NCBI RefSeq assembly: GCF_050749815.1
Contig: NZ_CP192735.1
Span: 744,001 to 808,000 of the forward strand
DNA: 64,000 nucleotides
Source: Dyella_A sp050749815
GTDB taxonomy: Bacteria > Pseudomonadota > Gammaproteobacteria > Xanthomonadales > Rhodanobacteraceae
Reading direction: 5' to 3'
Under the pieces are notes generated by a model. It worked only from the letters and a program-made list of their open reading frames with translations. It ran no database searches and was not told where the DNA came from. Shown piece after piece: positions 26,269 through 35,238 of the stretch. Both the position numbers and the translations under genes were made by a program. The first letter of the stretch is position 1; the number at the start of each line of letters is the position of its first letter.

Positions 26269-28485
26269 TCACTGGCCCGGGTGGTAGCTGCGCTCGGTGT
26301 GACCCTTGAGCTGCTCGGGCCAGAAGTACACCTCGCGCAGGTTGCCGGTGGTGTAGCGCTCGGTCTCGTCGTTGAAGTGCTTCGAGCCCGGATGGCCGCT
26401 CTCGCCGCCGGCGGTGATCGCGCGGGCGCTCACTTTCGGGCCGAATTCCACTACTGCCACGAAGCTGTTGCCGCTGGTGCCGTAGTAGCGCTTCGTGCCC
26501 GGCCAGCGGTGCGCGCCGAACGAGGCCAACGAGCCCCAGCGCGAGGAGGTGAACGGCACCGGGATGCTTGGCTTGGCGTCGTCGAACGGCTGCTGGATGT
26601 CGCCGGTGAGGCGCTGGAAGCGGTTCACCTCGCCCCACGGCACGCCCCAGTGGCCGAAGTCGTGTTCGAGGCGATCGACCGCTTCGGCCAGCGCATGCAG
26701 CCGTTGCTGCGGGCCGGCCTTCTCGGCCATCACGTCGTAGATCGACAGGCCTTCGGCGGTGTCCGCCTTGCTCACCTCATCCCACAGCGTGTCGCCCCAG
26801 AACACCGCCAGCGTGGTCGGCATCGAGGCGATGCCCCAGCGGTAGTCCCACGTGCGCAGCAGGGCGATCGGGCCGCGCAGTTTCGCTTTCAGCGGATCGT
26901 TGGCGGGCAGCGCGTCGTAGTCGTGGATCAGCACCGGCAGCTGGCGCGCGAACGCGGGCAGATACGAGTCGAACGCCATGGTGATCAGCGACGAGCGCGT
27001 CACGTCTTTCGCGCCGGTGAGCAGGCGCGTGGCGTGCAGGCCGCGCGGGTTCTCGCCGAAGGTATCCATGTAGCGCGGGTAGTCGGCCTGCTTCGGGCTG
27101 TTGGGGCCGGCGGCGGAGTAGGGCCAGTCGTTGGTGTTGAAGGCCCAGCCGTTGGACGGGTTCACCACCTGCGGCAGCTGGCTCAGCGGAGTGAGGCCTT
27201 GCCAGTCGGTGGCCGGGTCGGAGCCGTCCACGGGCTTGGTGTAGTCAAAGCGGTTGTCGCGCTTGGGCACGAACTGCGGCATCAGGAACGCGGTCTCGCC
27301 CTGGTCGTCGGCGAACAGCGTGTTATTCGACGAGTTGGCCTTGAGCTCGGCCACTTTCATGTAGCTGGCCAGGTCGTGGGTCTTGGTGCGCAGCCAGCTC
27401 TGCTCCAGCGCCGGGATCGGCGTGTTCATCAGCGCCTCGGCGATCCACTTCTCGCCGTCCTTGCGCACGATCGGGCCGTGGTGCGTGAAGTACGCGGTGA
27501 AGGTGCGCTTGGCCATCGAGCCGTCCTTCGCGCGGTAGGCCAGCGTGATCTCTCGCGAGGTCACCGGGCGCAGTTCCTTGCCGTAGCGATAGAACGGCTT
27601 GCCGTCCTTGCGCACGATGGTCTCGGCGAATTCGTCCACCGCGTCCAGCCCAGTGGAGGTATGCATCCAGCCCACGTGCTTGTTGAAGCCCTGGTAGATG
27701 AAGAACTGGCCCCAGGTCACCGCGCCGTAAGCGTCGAGCCCCTCGTCGCTGGTCATCTGCAGTTCGGAGCGGAAGAAGAACGAGGTGTGCGGGTTGATCA
27801 GCAGCAGCGCGTGGCCGTCGGCGGTGAGCTTCGGTGCGATGGCGATGCCGTTGGAGCCGGTCGGCTCGACCCAGCTGGGCTTCATCTCCACCTGCGCCAG
27901 CGGTGCGTCGTCGCTCTGGCCGTAGAAATCCTTGAGCTGCTTGAGATCGACCCGCTCGATGTCGCCGCCGATGCTGCCCTCGGTGAAGGACAGCGCCATC
28001 CACGGTTCGAAATGGGTGATCACTTCCGGATGCACGTCCGGATGGGTGGCGAGGTAGTAGTTCAGGCCGTCGGCCCAGGCGTCCATCAGCCGGCGCAGCC
28101 ACGCCGGGCTCTGGCCGTAGAGCTTCTTCAGCGCCACCGGATCGATGAACAGCTGCTGGCGCAGATCCAGCCAGAGGGCCGATTCGCCCTTAGCCTCGGC
28201 CATGCGGCCGAGCGATAGCAGGTAGTTGGTTTCCACGCGGTGGAAGTCGTCCTCGGCCTGCGCGTAGGCCATGCCGAACACGGCGTCGGCGTCGGTCTTG
28301 CCGTGCACGTGGGCGATGCCCCAGTCGTCGCGGGTGATCGTTACCGCCTGCGCTTCGCGCTGCCAATGGGCACCGTCATCGGCGTGTGCCGGAGCGCCCG
28401 CCAGCAGGCTCACGGCGAAGGCGATGGCCGCCGCGGCGAGATGGACGGAGCGCGGCGCCGCCGCAGTCGTCGGACAAGTCAGCAT
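26269..28485 (-). CDS. Periplasmic penicillin acylase family protein (Ntn hydrolase)
   Basis: 738-aa exported N-terminal-nucleophile hydrolase. The signal peptide ends about residue 36 (APAHA). The alpha chain begins VTITRDDWGIAHVHG and GMAYAQAEDD. The autoprocessing site is PTG-SNG, giving Ser211 as new N-terminal nucleophile. The beta chain has HTSFFFRSELQMTSDEG, an oxyanion Asn candidate in ELKANSSNNT and a conserved C-terminal GGESGHPGSKHF. Members cleave amide-linked acyl groups: beta-lactams, acyl-homoserine lactones, cyclic lipopeptides. Substrate unknown; no quorum-sensing genes adjoin it. Confidence 0.92.
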   Translation of the reverse strand: MLTCPTTAAAPRSVHLAAAAIAFAVSLLAGAPAHADDGAHWQREAQAVTITRDDWGIAHVHGKTDADAVFGMAYAQAEDDFHRVETNYLLSLGRMAEAKGESALWLDLRQQLFIDPVALKKLYGQSPAWLRRLMDAWADGLNYYLATHPDVHPEVITHFEPWMALSFTEGSIGGDIERVDLKQLKDFYGQSDDAPLAQVEMKPSWVEPTGSNGIAIAPKLTADGHALLLINPHTSFFFRSELQMTSDEGLDAYGAVTWGQFFIYQGFNKHVGWMHTSTGLDAVDEFAETIVRKDGKPFYRYGKELRPVTSREITLAYRAKDGSMAKRTFTAYFTHHGPIVRKDGEKWIAEALMNTPIPALEQSWLRTKTHDLASYMKVAELKANSSNNTLFADDQGETAFLMPQFVPKRDNRFDYTKPVDGSDPATDWQGLTPLSQLPQVVNPSNGWAFNTNDWPYSAAGPNSPKQADYPRYMDTFGENPRGLHATRLLTGAKDVTRSSLITMAFDSYLPAFARQLPVLIHDYDALPANDPLKAKLRGPIALLRTWDYRWGIASMPTTLAVFWGDTLWDEVSKADTAEGLSIYDVMAEKAGPQQRLHALAEAVDRLEHDFGHWGVPWGEVNRFQRLTGDIQQPFDDAKPSIPVPFTSSRWGSLASFGAHRWPGTKRYYGTSGNSFVAVVEFGPKVSARAITAGGESGHPGSKHFNDETERYTTGNLREVYFWPEQLKGHTERSYHPGQ

Positions 28486-28634
28486 GAAGCTCCCCTCGGA
28501 TCACGAATCCGTCTTATGTACCCCAGTCCGCTGCGCTTGGCGACGGTACGCCGGCGCACGGGGCACCTTTGGCATATGACGGCGTTGGCGCGCCGGGCGC
28601 ACGATCGGCCCGGTCAACCATGGAGGACACCTGC

Positions 28635-29600
28635 ATGCTCGCACTCATGCTGGCCGCGGCGACGGCCACCACGGCCCAGACCGTGCCCACCCAGTACGAG
28701 GCCGGCCACTTCTACGCCACGCCGCAAACCACCGGCGGGCAGTCGCTGCACCTCCTCGTCGATACCGGTGGCGGCGGTGCGGCCGGCATGTACTGGATCA
28801 CCGCCGGCACCGCCAGCCGCTTGCATCTGAAGGCGGGGCCGTGCGCCGAAGACGCCTCGATCCAGGTGGCGCCGGCGCCGTCGTTCAAGTCCGGCGCCGG
28901 GTTGCCTGTGCCGCAGGGCGCCTGCGGCGGCTCGGTGATGATCAACGAGGTGCCGCACGAGAAGGCCGGGGAAGACGGCCAGCTCGGCGCGAGCTACCTC
29001 GGCACCCGCGTGTGGACGTTCGACTATCCCGCGCACCGCCTCGTCGCCGAAGGCGATCACTGGACACCTGCGGCCGCCGCACACCGCGCGCCGCTCGGTT
29101 TTCGGCACGAGGCAGGAGAGCCCGCCCTGTATTTCCCGCGCATCGTGATGCAGGTCGACGGTCAGCCGGTCGATTTCCTGCTCGACACGGGCGCCACGGC
29201 GCATCCCACGGCGGAGGGCAAGCGCATCGCCGGCACCGAGACGGTGCGTGGCTTCGGCGTTACCAGCTACATCACCAGCAGCACGCTGGATCGCTGGCAT
29301 GCGGCGCATCCGGACTGGCGCGTTGTGACGCAGGGCGACGATCTGTTCGGCCCGTCACACGTGATGCGGCTGATCGAGGTGCCGAAACTGGTGATTGCCG
29401 GTTGGACGGTGGGGCCGGTGTGGTTCACCGAGCGGCCGGACAAGAATTTCCACCAGTTCATGGCGCAGATGATGGACAAGCCGCCGGAAGGCGCGATCGG
29501 CGGCAACGTGTTCGATCACTTCCGCATGACGCTGGACTACCCGCATGCCACCGCCTGGTTCGACTGCGTGCGCGGCTGCACGAGCGCTACCGCGCCCTGA
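28635..29600 (+). CDS. Secreted aspartyl-protease-like protein with two DTG motifs
   Basis: 321-aa exported protein. ATG 28635 is preferred over 28620 because GGAGG lies 7-8 bases upstream and a short signal peptide results. Two retropepsin/pepsin-like active-site motifs occur: LLVDTGGGG (Asp43) and FLLDTGATA (Asp184), each followed by beta-strands. This suggests either two half-sites in one chain, as in pepsin, or a duplicated retropepsin-like fold. The last residues include CVRGC. Bacterial relatives are poorly characterised. Divergent from the penicillin acylase gene. Confidence 0.78.
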   Translation: MLALMLAAATATTAQTVPTQYEAGHFYATPQTTGGQSLHLLVDTGGGGAAGMYWITAGTASRLHLKAGPCAEDASIQVAPAPSFKSGAGLPVPQGACGGSVMINEVPHEKAGEDGQLGASYLGTRVWTFDYPAHRLVAEGDHWTPAAAAHRAPLGFRHEAGEPALYFPRIVMQVDGQPVDFLLDTGATAHPTAEGKRIAGTETVRGFGVTSYITSSTLDRWHAAHPDWRVVTQGDDLFGPSHVMRLIEVPKLVIAGWTVGPVWFTERPDKNFHQFMAQMMDKPPEGAIGGNVFDHFRMTLDYPHATAWFDCVRGCTSATAP

Positions 29601-29619
29601 GGAGGGCGCGGCAGAGGTC

Positions 29620-30084
29620 TCAGGGGGCGTCGCGCAAACCGGACGACTCCAGCGCGTCGGCCACTTCCTCCAGCAGGGCGCGCAGGCGCGTCATCTTGCC
29701 GGCGCCCAGGCGCTCGGCCAGGCGTTGCTCGAACTCGGCGCTCAGCGCGAGCAGCGTGGCCATCGCCTTGCTGCCGCGGCGGGTCAGCAGCACCCGCTTG
29801 GCGCGGCCATCGTGTGGGTCGGCCGCGGTGGTGAGGTAGCCCGATTCGGTGAGCGCATCGACCAGGTAGGCCATGCTCTGCTTGGTCATGCCGGCGCGCT
29901 CGGCCAGTGTGGTCAGGCGGGTGCCGTCGGGATCAAGATGGCGGAACACCGCGCTGTGCGCGGTGCGCAGGTCGGCGAAGCCGTGACTGGCGAGCGCGCC
30001 GTACACGGCGTCCTGCAGCTCCTGGTAGGGCAGGCGCAGCAGGCTGCCCAGGGTGCGTTGCTGATCGGGGTAGGTATTGGCCAT
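29620..30084 (-). CDS. MarR-family transcriptional regulator
   Basis: 154-aa winged-helix regulator: LTTLAERAGMTKQSMAYLVDALTESGYL is the DNA-reading segment and DPHDGRAKRVLLTRRG is the wing. Most MarR proteins are repressors released by phenolic ligands or oxidation. It is divergent from the NTF2-like gene at 30157. The shared 72-bp region has two TAGTCAG-type sites, so autoregulation plus control of the neighbour is likely. Confidence 0.93.
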   Translation of the reverse strand: MANTYPDQQRTLGSLLRLPYQELQDAVYGALASHGFADLRTAHSAVFRHLDPDGTRLTTLAERAGMTKQSMAYLVDALTESGYLTTAADPHDGRAKRVLLTRRGSKAMATLLALSAEFEQRLAERLGAGKMTRLRALLEEVADALESSGLRDAP

Positions 30085-30092
30085 AGGTTATG

Positions 30093-30141
30093 TTGACGCA
30101 TAGTCAGTTTGTCTGTCCAATATAGTCAGAAAAACTGACTA
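30093..30141 (+). promoter_or_regulatory. Promoter overlapped by two MarR-type palindromic operators
   Basis: TTGACG at 30093-30098 can serve as a -35 box, with an AT-rich -10 region near 30116-30123. A perfect inverted repeat TAGTCAG-aaaaa-CTGACTA is at 30123-30141. A second copy, TAGTCAG-tttgt-CTG, incomplete on its right, is at 30101-30115. Both sites would block RNA polymerase when bound. The palindromes are seen directly; binding by the adjacent MarR protein is inference. Confidence 0.6.
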
Positions 30142-30156
30142 AATGGAGAGTGCCGA

Positions 30157-30582
30157 ATGAACACCCTGCTGCACCCGGCCACCGATCCGGTGGCCCACAA
30201 CCTCGATGTCGTCGATCGCCACATGCGTGAGGAGGCGGCCAACCCCGCCGCGGTAATGGCGCTGTACACCGAAGACGCCGTGCTGGAGGTTCCCGGCCGC
30301 GGCCTGCGCTTCGATACGCTCGAAGCGATCCGCGACAACTACGTGCGCATGTTCGCCTCGATGGCCGAGATCGAGATCGTGCCGATGGACCGCTTCGCCA
30401 CCGCCGAGCGGGTGGTGGACGAATGCCTGGTGCGCCTGCGCATCACCGGCGACGGCCTCACCAACGCGCCGGTGCCGATCGGCGCGCGTGCCGAGCTGCG
30501 CCTGCTGCACGTGTTCCACATGCGTGACGGGCGCATCGCACGCGAGGAAGTGTTCGAGGGCTGGCGCCAGTTGGAGGGCTGA
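30157..30582 (+). CDS. NTF2-like / SnoaL-like protein under MarR control
   Basis: 141-aa cytosolic NTF2-like protein: HMREEAANPAAVMALYTEDAVLEVPGRG, then ELRLLHVFHMRDGRIAREEVFEGW. The VFHMRDGRIAREE segment is the standard strand-turn-helix of SnoaL/ketosteroid-isomerase relatives. The gene is divergent from MarR with overlapping control sites. It probably handles the small-molecule inducer of MarR, or a related aromatic; activity unknown. Confidence 0.85.
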   Translation: MNTLLHPATDPVAHNLDVVDRHMREEAANPAAVMALYTEDAVLEVPGRGLRFDTLEAIRDNYVRMFASMAEIEIVPMDRFATAERVVDECLVRLRITGDGLTNAPVPIGARAELRLLHVFHMRDGRIAREEVFEGWRQLEG

Positions 30583-30696
30583 CGCCATCGCAAGGCGCCG
30601 GGTGCATGCCTCGTGCAACCCGGTGCGCGCCATCTTCACGCCGCCTCCCGCCGCGCCTGCCTACGCTCCGCCCTTGGCACGGGTTTGGAGGCGGGC

Positions 30697-32994
30697 ATGA
30701 GCGACAAGCACGACAACTACGACGAATCCATCCAGTACGAAGGGCCGGCCGGCGGCTGGGGTTCGCTCAAGGGCATGGGCAAGGTGTTCGCGCGCGAACT
30801 GTCCACGCCCGCAGTGGCCGAGACGCTGATGCGACAGAACAAGGCCGGCGGCTACATGTGCAGTTCCTGCGCCTGGGGCAAGCCGGCCCACCCGCATCCG
30901 TTCGAGTTCTGCGAGAACGGCGCCAAGGCCACCATCTGGGATCTCACCCGCGATCGCTGCACCCCGGAGTTCTTCGCCGAGCACACCGTCACTGAACTCC
31001 TGGACTGGGCCGACTACGACCTGGAGATGCAGGGTCGCCTGACCGAGCCGCTGCGCTACGACCCGGCCAGCGACAAGTACGTCGCCTGCCGCTGGGGCGA
31101 GGCCTTCATGGGCATTGCCCACGAGCTCAACGCGCTGGCGCCGAAGTCGGTGGTTTTCTATGCGTCGGGCAAGGCCTCGCTGGAGGCGTCGTACCTGTAT
31201 GCCCTGTTCGCCCGGCTGTACGGCAACAACAACCTGCCAGACAGCTCGAACATGTGTCACGAGACCACCTCGGTCGGCCTGAAGAAGGTCACCGGCTCAC
31301 CGGTGGGCACCTGCACGCTGGAGGATTTCGAGCACTGCGACGCCATCTTCTATTTCGGCCAGAACCCTGGCACCAACAGCCCGCGCTTCCTGCATCCGCT
31401 GCAGGAGGCGGTCAAGCGTGGCTGCAAGATCATCGTGTTCAATCCCGTGCGCGAGCAGGGGCTGGTGCGCTTCATCAATCCGCAGAATCCCGCGCAGATG
31501 CTCACCGGGCACGCCACCGAGCTGGCCCACATGTACCTGCAGGTGAAACCCGGCGGTGATATCGCGGCCTTGATGGGGCTGTGCAAACGCGTGCTGGCGG
31601 CCGATGACGCGGCGCAGGCAGCCGGTGGCCCGCGCGTGCTCGATGCCGCCTTCATCGAGCAGCACACGAATGGCTTGGAGGCGTTAGTCGCCAAGACGCG
31701 CGCCACCGGCTGGGACGAGATCGAGCGCGCCTCCGGACTGACCCGTGCCGACCTGGAGGCGGCGGCGGACGTCTATATCGAGTCGGAGCGGGTGATCGGC
31801 GTGTACGGCATGGGTCTCACCCAGCACGTGCACGGCTCGCAGGCCATCGGCATGCTGGTGAATCTGCTGCTGATGCGCGGCAACATCGGCCGCGAAGGCG
31901 CCGGCATCTCGCCGGTGCGCGGACATTCCAACGTGCAAGGGCAGCGCACCGTGGGCATTTCGGAAAAGCCCGAGCTGGTGCCGCTGGACCGGCTCGCCGA
32001 GATGTTCGATTTCGAGCCGCCGCGCGAAAAAGGCCTGACCACGGTGGACGCGTGCGAGGGCATCCGCGACGGCAGCGTGCAGGGTTTCGTCAGCCTGGGG
32101 GGAAACTTCGTGCGCGCCATCCCCGACCGCGACGTGATGGAGCCGGCCTGGCGCCAGCAGGCGCTCACCGTCTACATCGCCACCAAGCTCAACCGCAGCC
32201 ACCTGGTGCACGGGCGCGTGTCCTACCTGCTGCCGTGCCTGGCCCGCCCGGAGGAGGACATGCAGCAGAGCGGGCCGCAGTCGGTGTCGATCGAGGACAG
32301 CTTCAGCCACATCCACGGCTCGATCGGCAAGCGCAAGCCGGCCAGCGAACACCTGCTGTCCGAGCCGGCGATCGTCGCTGGCATGGCCAAGGCCACGTTG
32401 GCGGCCAACCCCAAGCTGCAGTGGGACGCCTGGATCGCCGACTACGGCAGGATCCGCGATCTGATCGCCGAGACCTATCCGGAGCAGTTCCACGATTTCA
32501 ACCAGCGCATGTTCCAGCCCGGGGGCTTCTATCGCGGCAACGCCGCCCACGAGCGCATCTGGAAGACCGACAGCGGCAAGGCCGAATTCACCGATCCCAG
32601 CGTGCTGTCCTCGCTGGGCGTGGGCGAAGCGCCGGGGCGCTACCACCTGATCACGCTGCGCTCCAACGACCAGTTCAACACCACCATCTATGGCCACAGC
32701 GACCGCCTGCGCGGGTTGGAGGGCTCACGCGAGATCGTGCTGATCAACCCGGCCGAGATGGAGCGCGCCGGGATCAAGGAAGGCGACGTGGTGAGCCTGG
32801 TCGGCGATGCGGGCGACGATGTGCAGCGCGAAGTGAACGGCCTGACCGTCGTCGCCTTCAACCTTCCCGACGGTTGCCTCGGCGGCTACTACCCGGAAAT
32901 GAACGCCCTGGTGCCGCTGTGGTACCACGATCAGGCCTCGAAGACGCCGGCCTCCAAGGGCGTGCCGGTGCGTATCCGTCGCACCGATACGTGA
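30697..32994 (+). CDS. FdhF/YdeP-family molybdopterin oxidoreductase
   Basis: 765-aa molybdenum enzyme of the YdeP/formate-dehydrogenase-like group. ATG 30697 follows GGAGGCGGGC. Near the N-terminus only CSSC (Cys55, Cys58) remains of a four-cysteine Fe-S motif. SSNMCHETTSVGL (Cys187) occupies the position of the Mo-ligating Cys/Sec in FdhF. FYFGQNPGTNSPRF, GVYGMGLTQHVHGSQ, RGNIGREGAG and the C-terminal RSNDQFNTTIYG are molybdopterin-site motifs. No twin-arginine signal, so it is cytosolic. No beta subunit or FdhD adjoins it. E. coli YdeP is linked to acid resistance. Substrate unknown. Confidence 0.9.
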   Translation: MSDKHDNYDESIQYEGPAGGWGSLKGMGKVFARELSTPAVAETLMRQNKAGGYMCSSCAWGKPAHPHPFEFCENGAKATIWDLTRDRCTPEFFAEHTVTELLDWADYDLEMQGRLTEPLRYDPASDKYVACRWGEAFMGIAHELNALAPKSVVFYASGKASLEASYLYALFARLYGNNNLPDSSNMCHETTSVGLKKVTGSPVGTCTLEDFEHCDAIFYFGQNPGTNSPRFLHPLQEAVKRGCKIIVFNPVREQGLVRFINPQNPAQMLTGHATELAHMYLQVKPGGDIAALMGLCKRVLAADDAAQAAGGPRVLDAAFIEQHTNGLEALVAKTRATGWDEIERASGLTRADLEAAADVYIESERVIGVYGMGLTQHVHGSQAIGMLVNLLLMRGNIGREGAGISPVRGHSNVQGQRTVGISEKPELVPLDRLAEMFDFEPPREKGLTTVDACEGIRDGSVQGFVSLGGNFVRAIPDRDVMEPAWRQQALTVYIATKLNRSHLVHGRVSYLLPCLARPEEDMQQSGPQSVSIEDSFSHIHGSIGKRKPASEHLLSEPAIVAGMAKATLAANPKLQWDAWIADYGRIRDLIAETYPEQFHDFNQRMFQPGGFYRGNAAHERIWKTDSGKAEFTDPSVLSSLGVGEAPGRYHLITLRSNDQFNTTIYGHSDRLRGLEGSREIVLINPAEMERAGIKEGDVVSLVGDAGDDVQREVNGLTVVAFNLPDGCLGGYYPEMNALVPLWYHDQASKTPASKGVPVRIRRTDT

Positions 32995-33101
32995 TCGCTT
33001 GCGGCGATGCGCCGCCACCGATCACGGTTCCGGATGCGCGTTTCGTGGCAAGGTAGCGAAACAACACAACGCATCACCGGCATCGAAGACAGGGGGGCCT
33101 G

Positions 33102-34193
33102 ATGATCGAGCTGGAAGTGCAGGTCCTCGCGCACACGCGTGAGGGTCTGCTCATGGAAATCGGCCGGGTCGTTTCGGCCAGTGGATTCACCTTGCAGCGG
33201 CAGCGTCTGGTGTCCGACCCGCATGGCGCGCTGCTCACCCTGGTGGTCAGCGGGCCGGCGCGGCGCCAGCGGGCGCTGGACACCGCGCTGGGCGAGCACG
33301 AGCGGGTGATCAGCTTTGAGATCGCGCCGGCGGAAGGGGCGCAGATGCGCCCGCACTTTGCGTTGACGCGGCGGATCGATCACTCCGACTACGTGCCGCC
33401 GCCCGCACCGGAGCCCCTGCCGCCAGCGCAGCCTGCGCCGGCCATCCCCAAGCGTCCAACGCCGCCAGCCTTCGATGCATCGCCGGCTCCAGCGCTCGCT
33501 GCGGCCTTCGACGCCGTTCCGCCGATTTCGCGCGTGGAGGCCGAGCCGCTTCTGCAGGGTGAACCCTCGCTGCCGTCCGGGTCACCGTCGCCGGCCGGCC
33601 CGCCGCCGCAAGTCGAGCCGCCTCCGCCGCCGGCGAGGCCGGAGCCGCTTTGGGTGACGGATCCGGAGTTCGCGCTGCCCCAGCCGCCTCCGCCCCCAGC
33701 CCCCGCGCCCGCGCCGCTGGATCCTTACGTGGAGATCGCGCCGCTGCCGCCGGACGTGACCGCCGTGGCACGGCTGCTGGCGGACGTGGATGAGCTCTAT
33801 CCGCAGCGGCTCGTGCCTGCGTTGCTGGACCTGGACCGCACGGTGGCTCCCGGTGCCCGCGAGCCGACCCTGCAGCTGGCAGGCCAACGCATCGGCGAAT
33901 GGCTGGCGATGCGTGAACCCGGTTCGACCATGCTCGGATCACTCGACGAGGCGATCGCCGACATGGGCGTACGCGCGTTGAGCGCGCTGGTCGCGGTCGA
34001 CGCCCAAGGCAGCCAGCTGCATCTGCGCGAGAGTCCTTTGTGCACCCAGGCCGGTCACTCCGGCTGCGCCTTCTTCTCCGGTCTGCTGCATGGCGTGCTG
34101 ACGCCCGTACTGCCTTCGCACGAAGTGAGCCTGTTCAACGTCTGCTGCCGGGCGTGGGGTGCGGACGAGTGCGTGCTGGCGGTGTCGGAGTGA
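33102..34193 (+). CDS. ACT-like domain, proline-rich linker and V4R-like domain
   Basis: 363-aa protein. Residues 1-78 resemble an ACT domain: MIELEVQVLAHTREGLLMEIGRVV, then LLTLVVSG. Residues ~100-220 are a low-complexity Pro/Ala/Glu linker. Residues ~225-363 match the V4R (4-vinyl reductase-like) fold: RLVPALLDLDR, ALVAVDAQGSQLHLRESPLC, SGCAFFSGLLHGVL, NVCCRAWGADECVLAV. Its cysteines C-x8-C and CC-x6-C suit ligand or metal binding. An amino-acid or small-ligand sensor is plausible. Unusual combination; no DNA-binding domain seen. Confidence 0.7.
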   Translation: MIELEVQVLAHTREGLLMEIGRVVSASGFTLQRQRLVSDPHGALLTLVVSGPARRQRALDTALGEHERVISFEIAPAEGAQMRPHFALTRRIDHSDYVPPPAPEPLPPAQPAPAIPKRPTPPAFDASPAPALAAAFDAVPPISRVEAEPLLQGEPSLPSGSPSPAGPPPQVEPPPPPARPEPLWVTDPEFALPQPPPPPAPAPAPLDPYVEIAPLPPDVTAVARLLADVDELYPQRLVPALLDLDRTVAPGAREPTLQLAGQRIGEWLAMREPGSTMLGSLDEAIADMGVRALSALVAVDAQGSQLHLRESPLCTQAGHSGCAFFSGLLHGVLTPVLPSHEVSLFNVCCRAWGADECVLAVSE

Positions 34194-34296
34194 GCCGAGT
34201 GGTGCTGGGCTTCCTGGTGCACTCAGCGCAGCGCCACCGCCATGTCGCGGACGCCCTTCGCGATGGCTCTCGTTATCGGGAAGCCGGCGGCCGAGT

Positions 34297-35127
34297 TCAA
34301 CCGTCGGTCGAGCGCGTGATCGATTCCCAGGTGTCGATATCCGTGGCGAGTGCCGTGAGTTTGCCGCGGACCAGTTCCAGGGCATCGCTGCCCAGCAGCA
34401 GGTGAGCCGGCGGGGCGTCGCTGGCGATGACGGCCAGCATCGCGCGTGCCGCTTTTAACGGATCCCCCAACTGCCGGCCGCTCTTTTCCTCGCGCGCCTG
34501 GCGGATCGGATCGAACAACGGGTCGTAGTCCGGAATGGAGCGTGGCGTGCGCACCATCGAACGACCGGCCCAATCGGTGCGAAACGAGCCGGGCGCGACC
34601 GCGGTCACGGCGATGCCGAACGGGGCCAGTTCCTTGCCCAAAGCTTCGGAGATGCCCTCCAGGGCGAACTTGCTGCCGCAGTAATAGGTGATGCCCGGCA
34701 GGGTGATGAAGCCGCCCATCGAAGTGATGTTGAGGATGTGTCCCCGGCGTCGCTCGCGCATGTGGGGCAGCACGGCCTTGATCATGGCCACGGCGCCGAA
34801 TACGTTCACCTCGAACTGCCGGCGCAGTTCGGCCAATGGGGATTCCTCCAATACGCCTTCGTGGCCGTAGCCGGCATTGTTCACCAGCACATCGATTGGG
34901 CCCACCGCGTCTTCGATCCCAGTCACGACGCCATCGATCGCCTCGAAATCCGTCACATCGAGCACGCGGCCGATCGCCTTCTGGCCAAGCGTTTCGAACT
35001 CCTGTTGAGCCTGTTCGCTGCGCACGGTGCCGACCACGCGATGCCCGTCCGCCAGGGCCTTCTGCGCGAGCGCCCGGCCGAAGCCGCTGCTGACGCCGGT
35101 GATGAGCAAGGTCTTTGTCGCTGTCAT
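34297..35127 (-). CDS. SDR-family oxidoreductase
   Basis: 276-aa short-chain dehydrogenase/reductase. TGVSSGFG is at 10-17, NNAGYGHEG in the middle, and catalytic Tyr/Lys in TYYCGSKFALEG. PGSFRTDWAGRS after the active site is typical of the family of NAD(P) oxidoreductases placed next to AraC regulators. ATG 35127 gives the standard MTATKTLLITG start. Divergent from the AraC gene at 35239, its probable activator. Confidence 0.93.
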   Translation of the reverse strand: MTATKTLLITGVSSGFGRALAQKALADGHRVVGTVRSEQAQQEFETLGQKAIGRVLDVTDFEAIDGVVTGIEDAVGPIDVLVNNAGYGHEGVLEESPLAELRRQFEVNVFGAVAMIKAVLPHMRERRRGHILNITSMGGFITLPGITYYCGSKFALEGISEALGKELAPFGIAVTAVAPGSFRTDWAGRSMVRTPRSIPDYDPLFDPIRQAREEKSGRQLGDPLKAARAMLAVIASDAPPAHLLLGSDALELVRGKLTALATDIDTWESITRSTDG

Positions 35128-35238
35128 GGATTCGTTCCGTGGTGTCCGAAGAGGGCGCCATGGTGCGCTGCGCCCGCGCGCGGTTCGAGGCCAGGTATTC
35201 TCTTTGTATTGCCTATTTCTATGATCTGGTGGCCTTGC

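Noticed and set aside
26281..28218. 645-codon plus-strand frame
   Set aside because: Antisense of the penicillin acylase gene; no recognisable domain.
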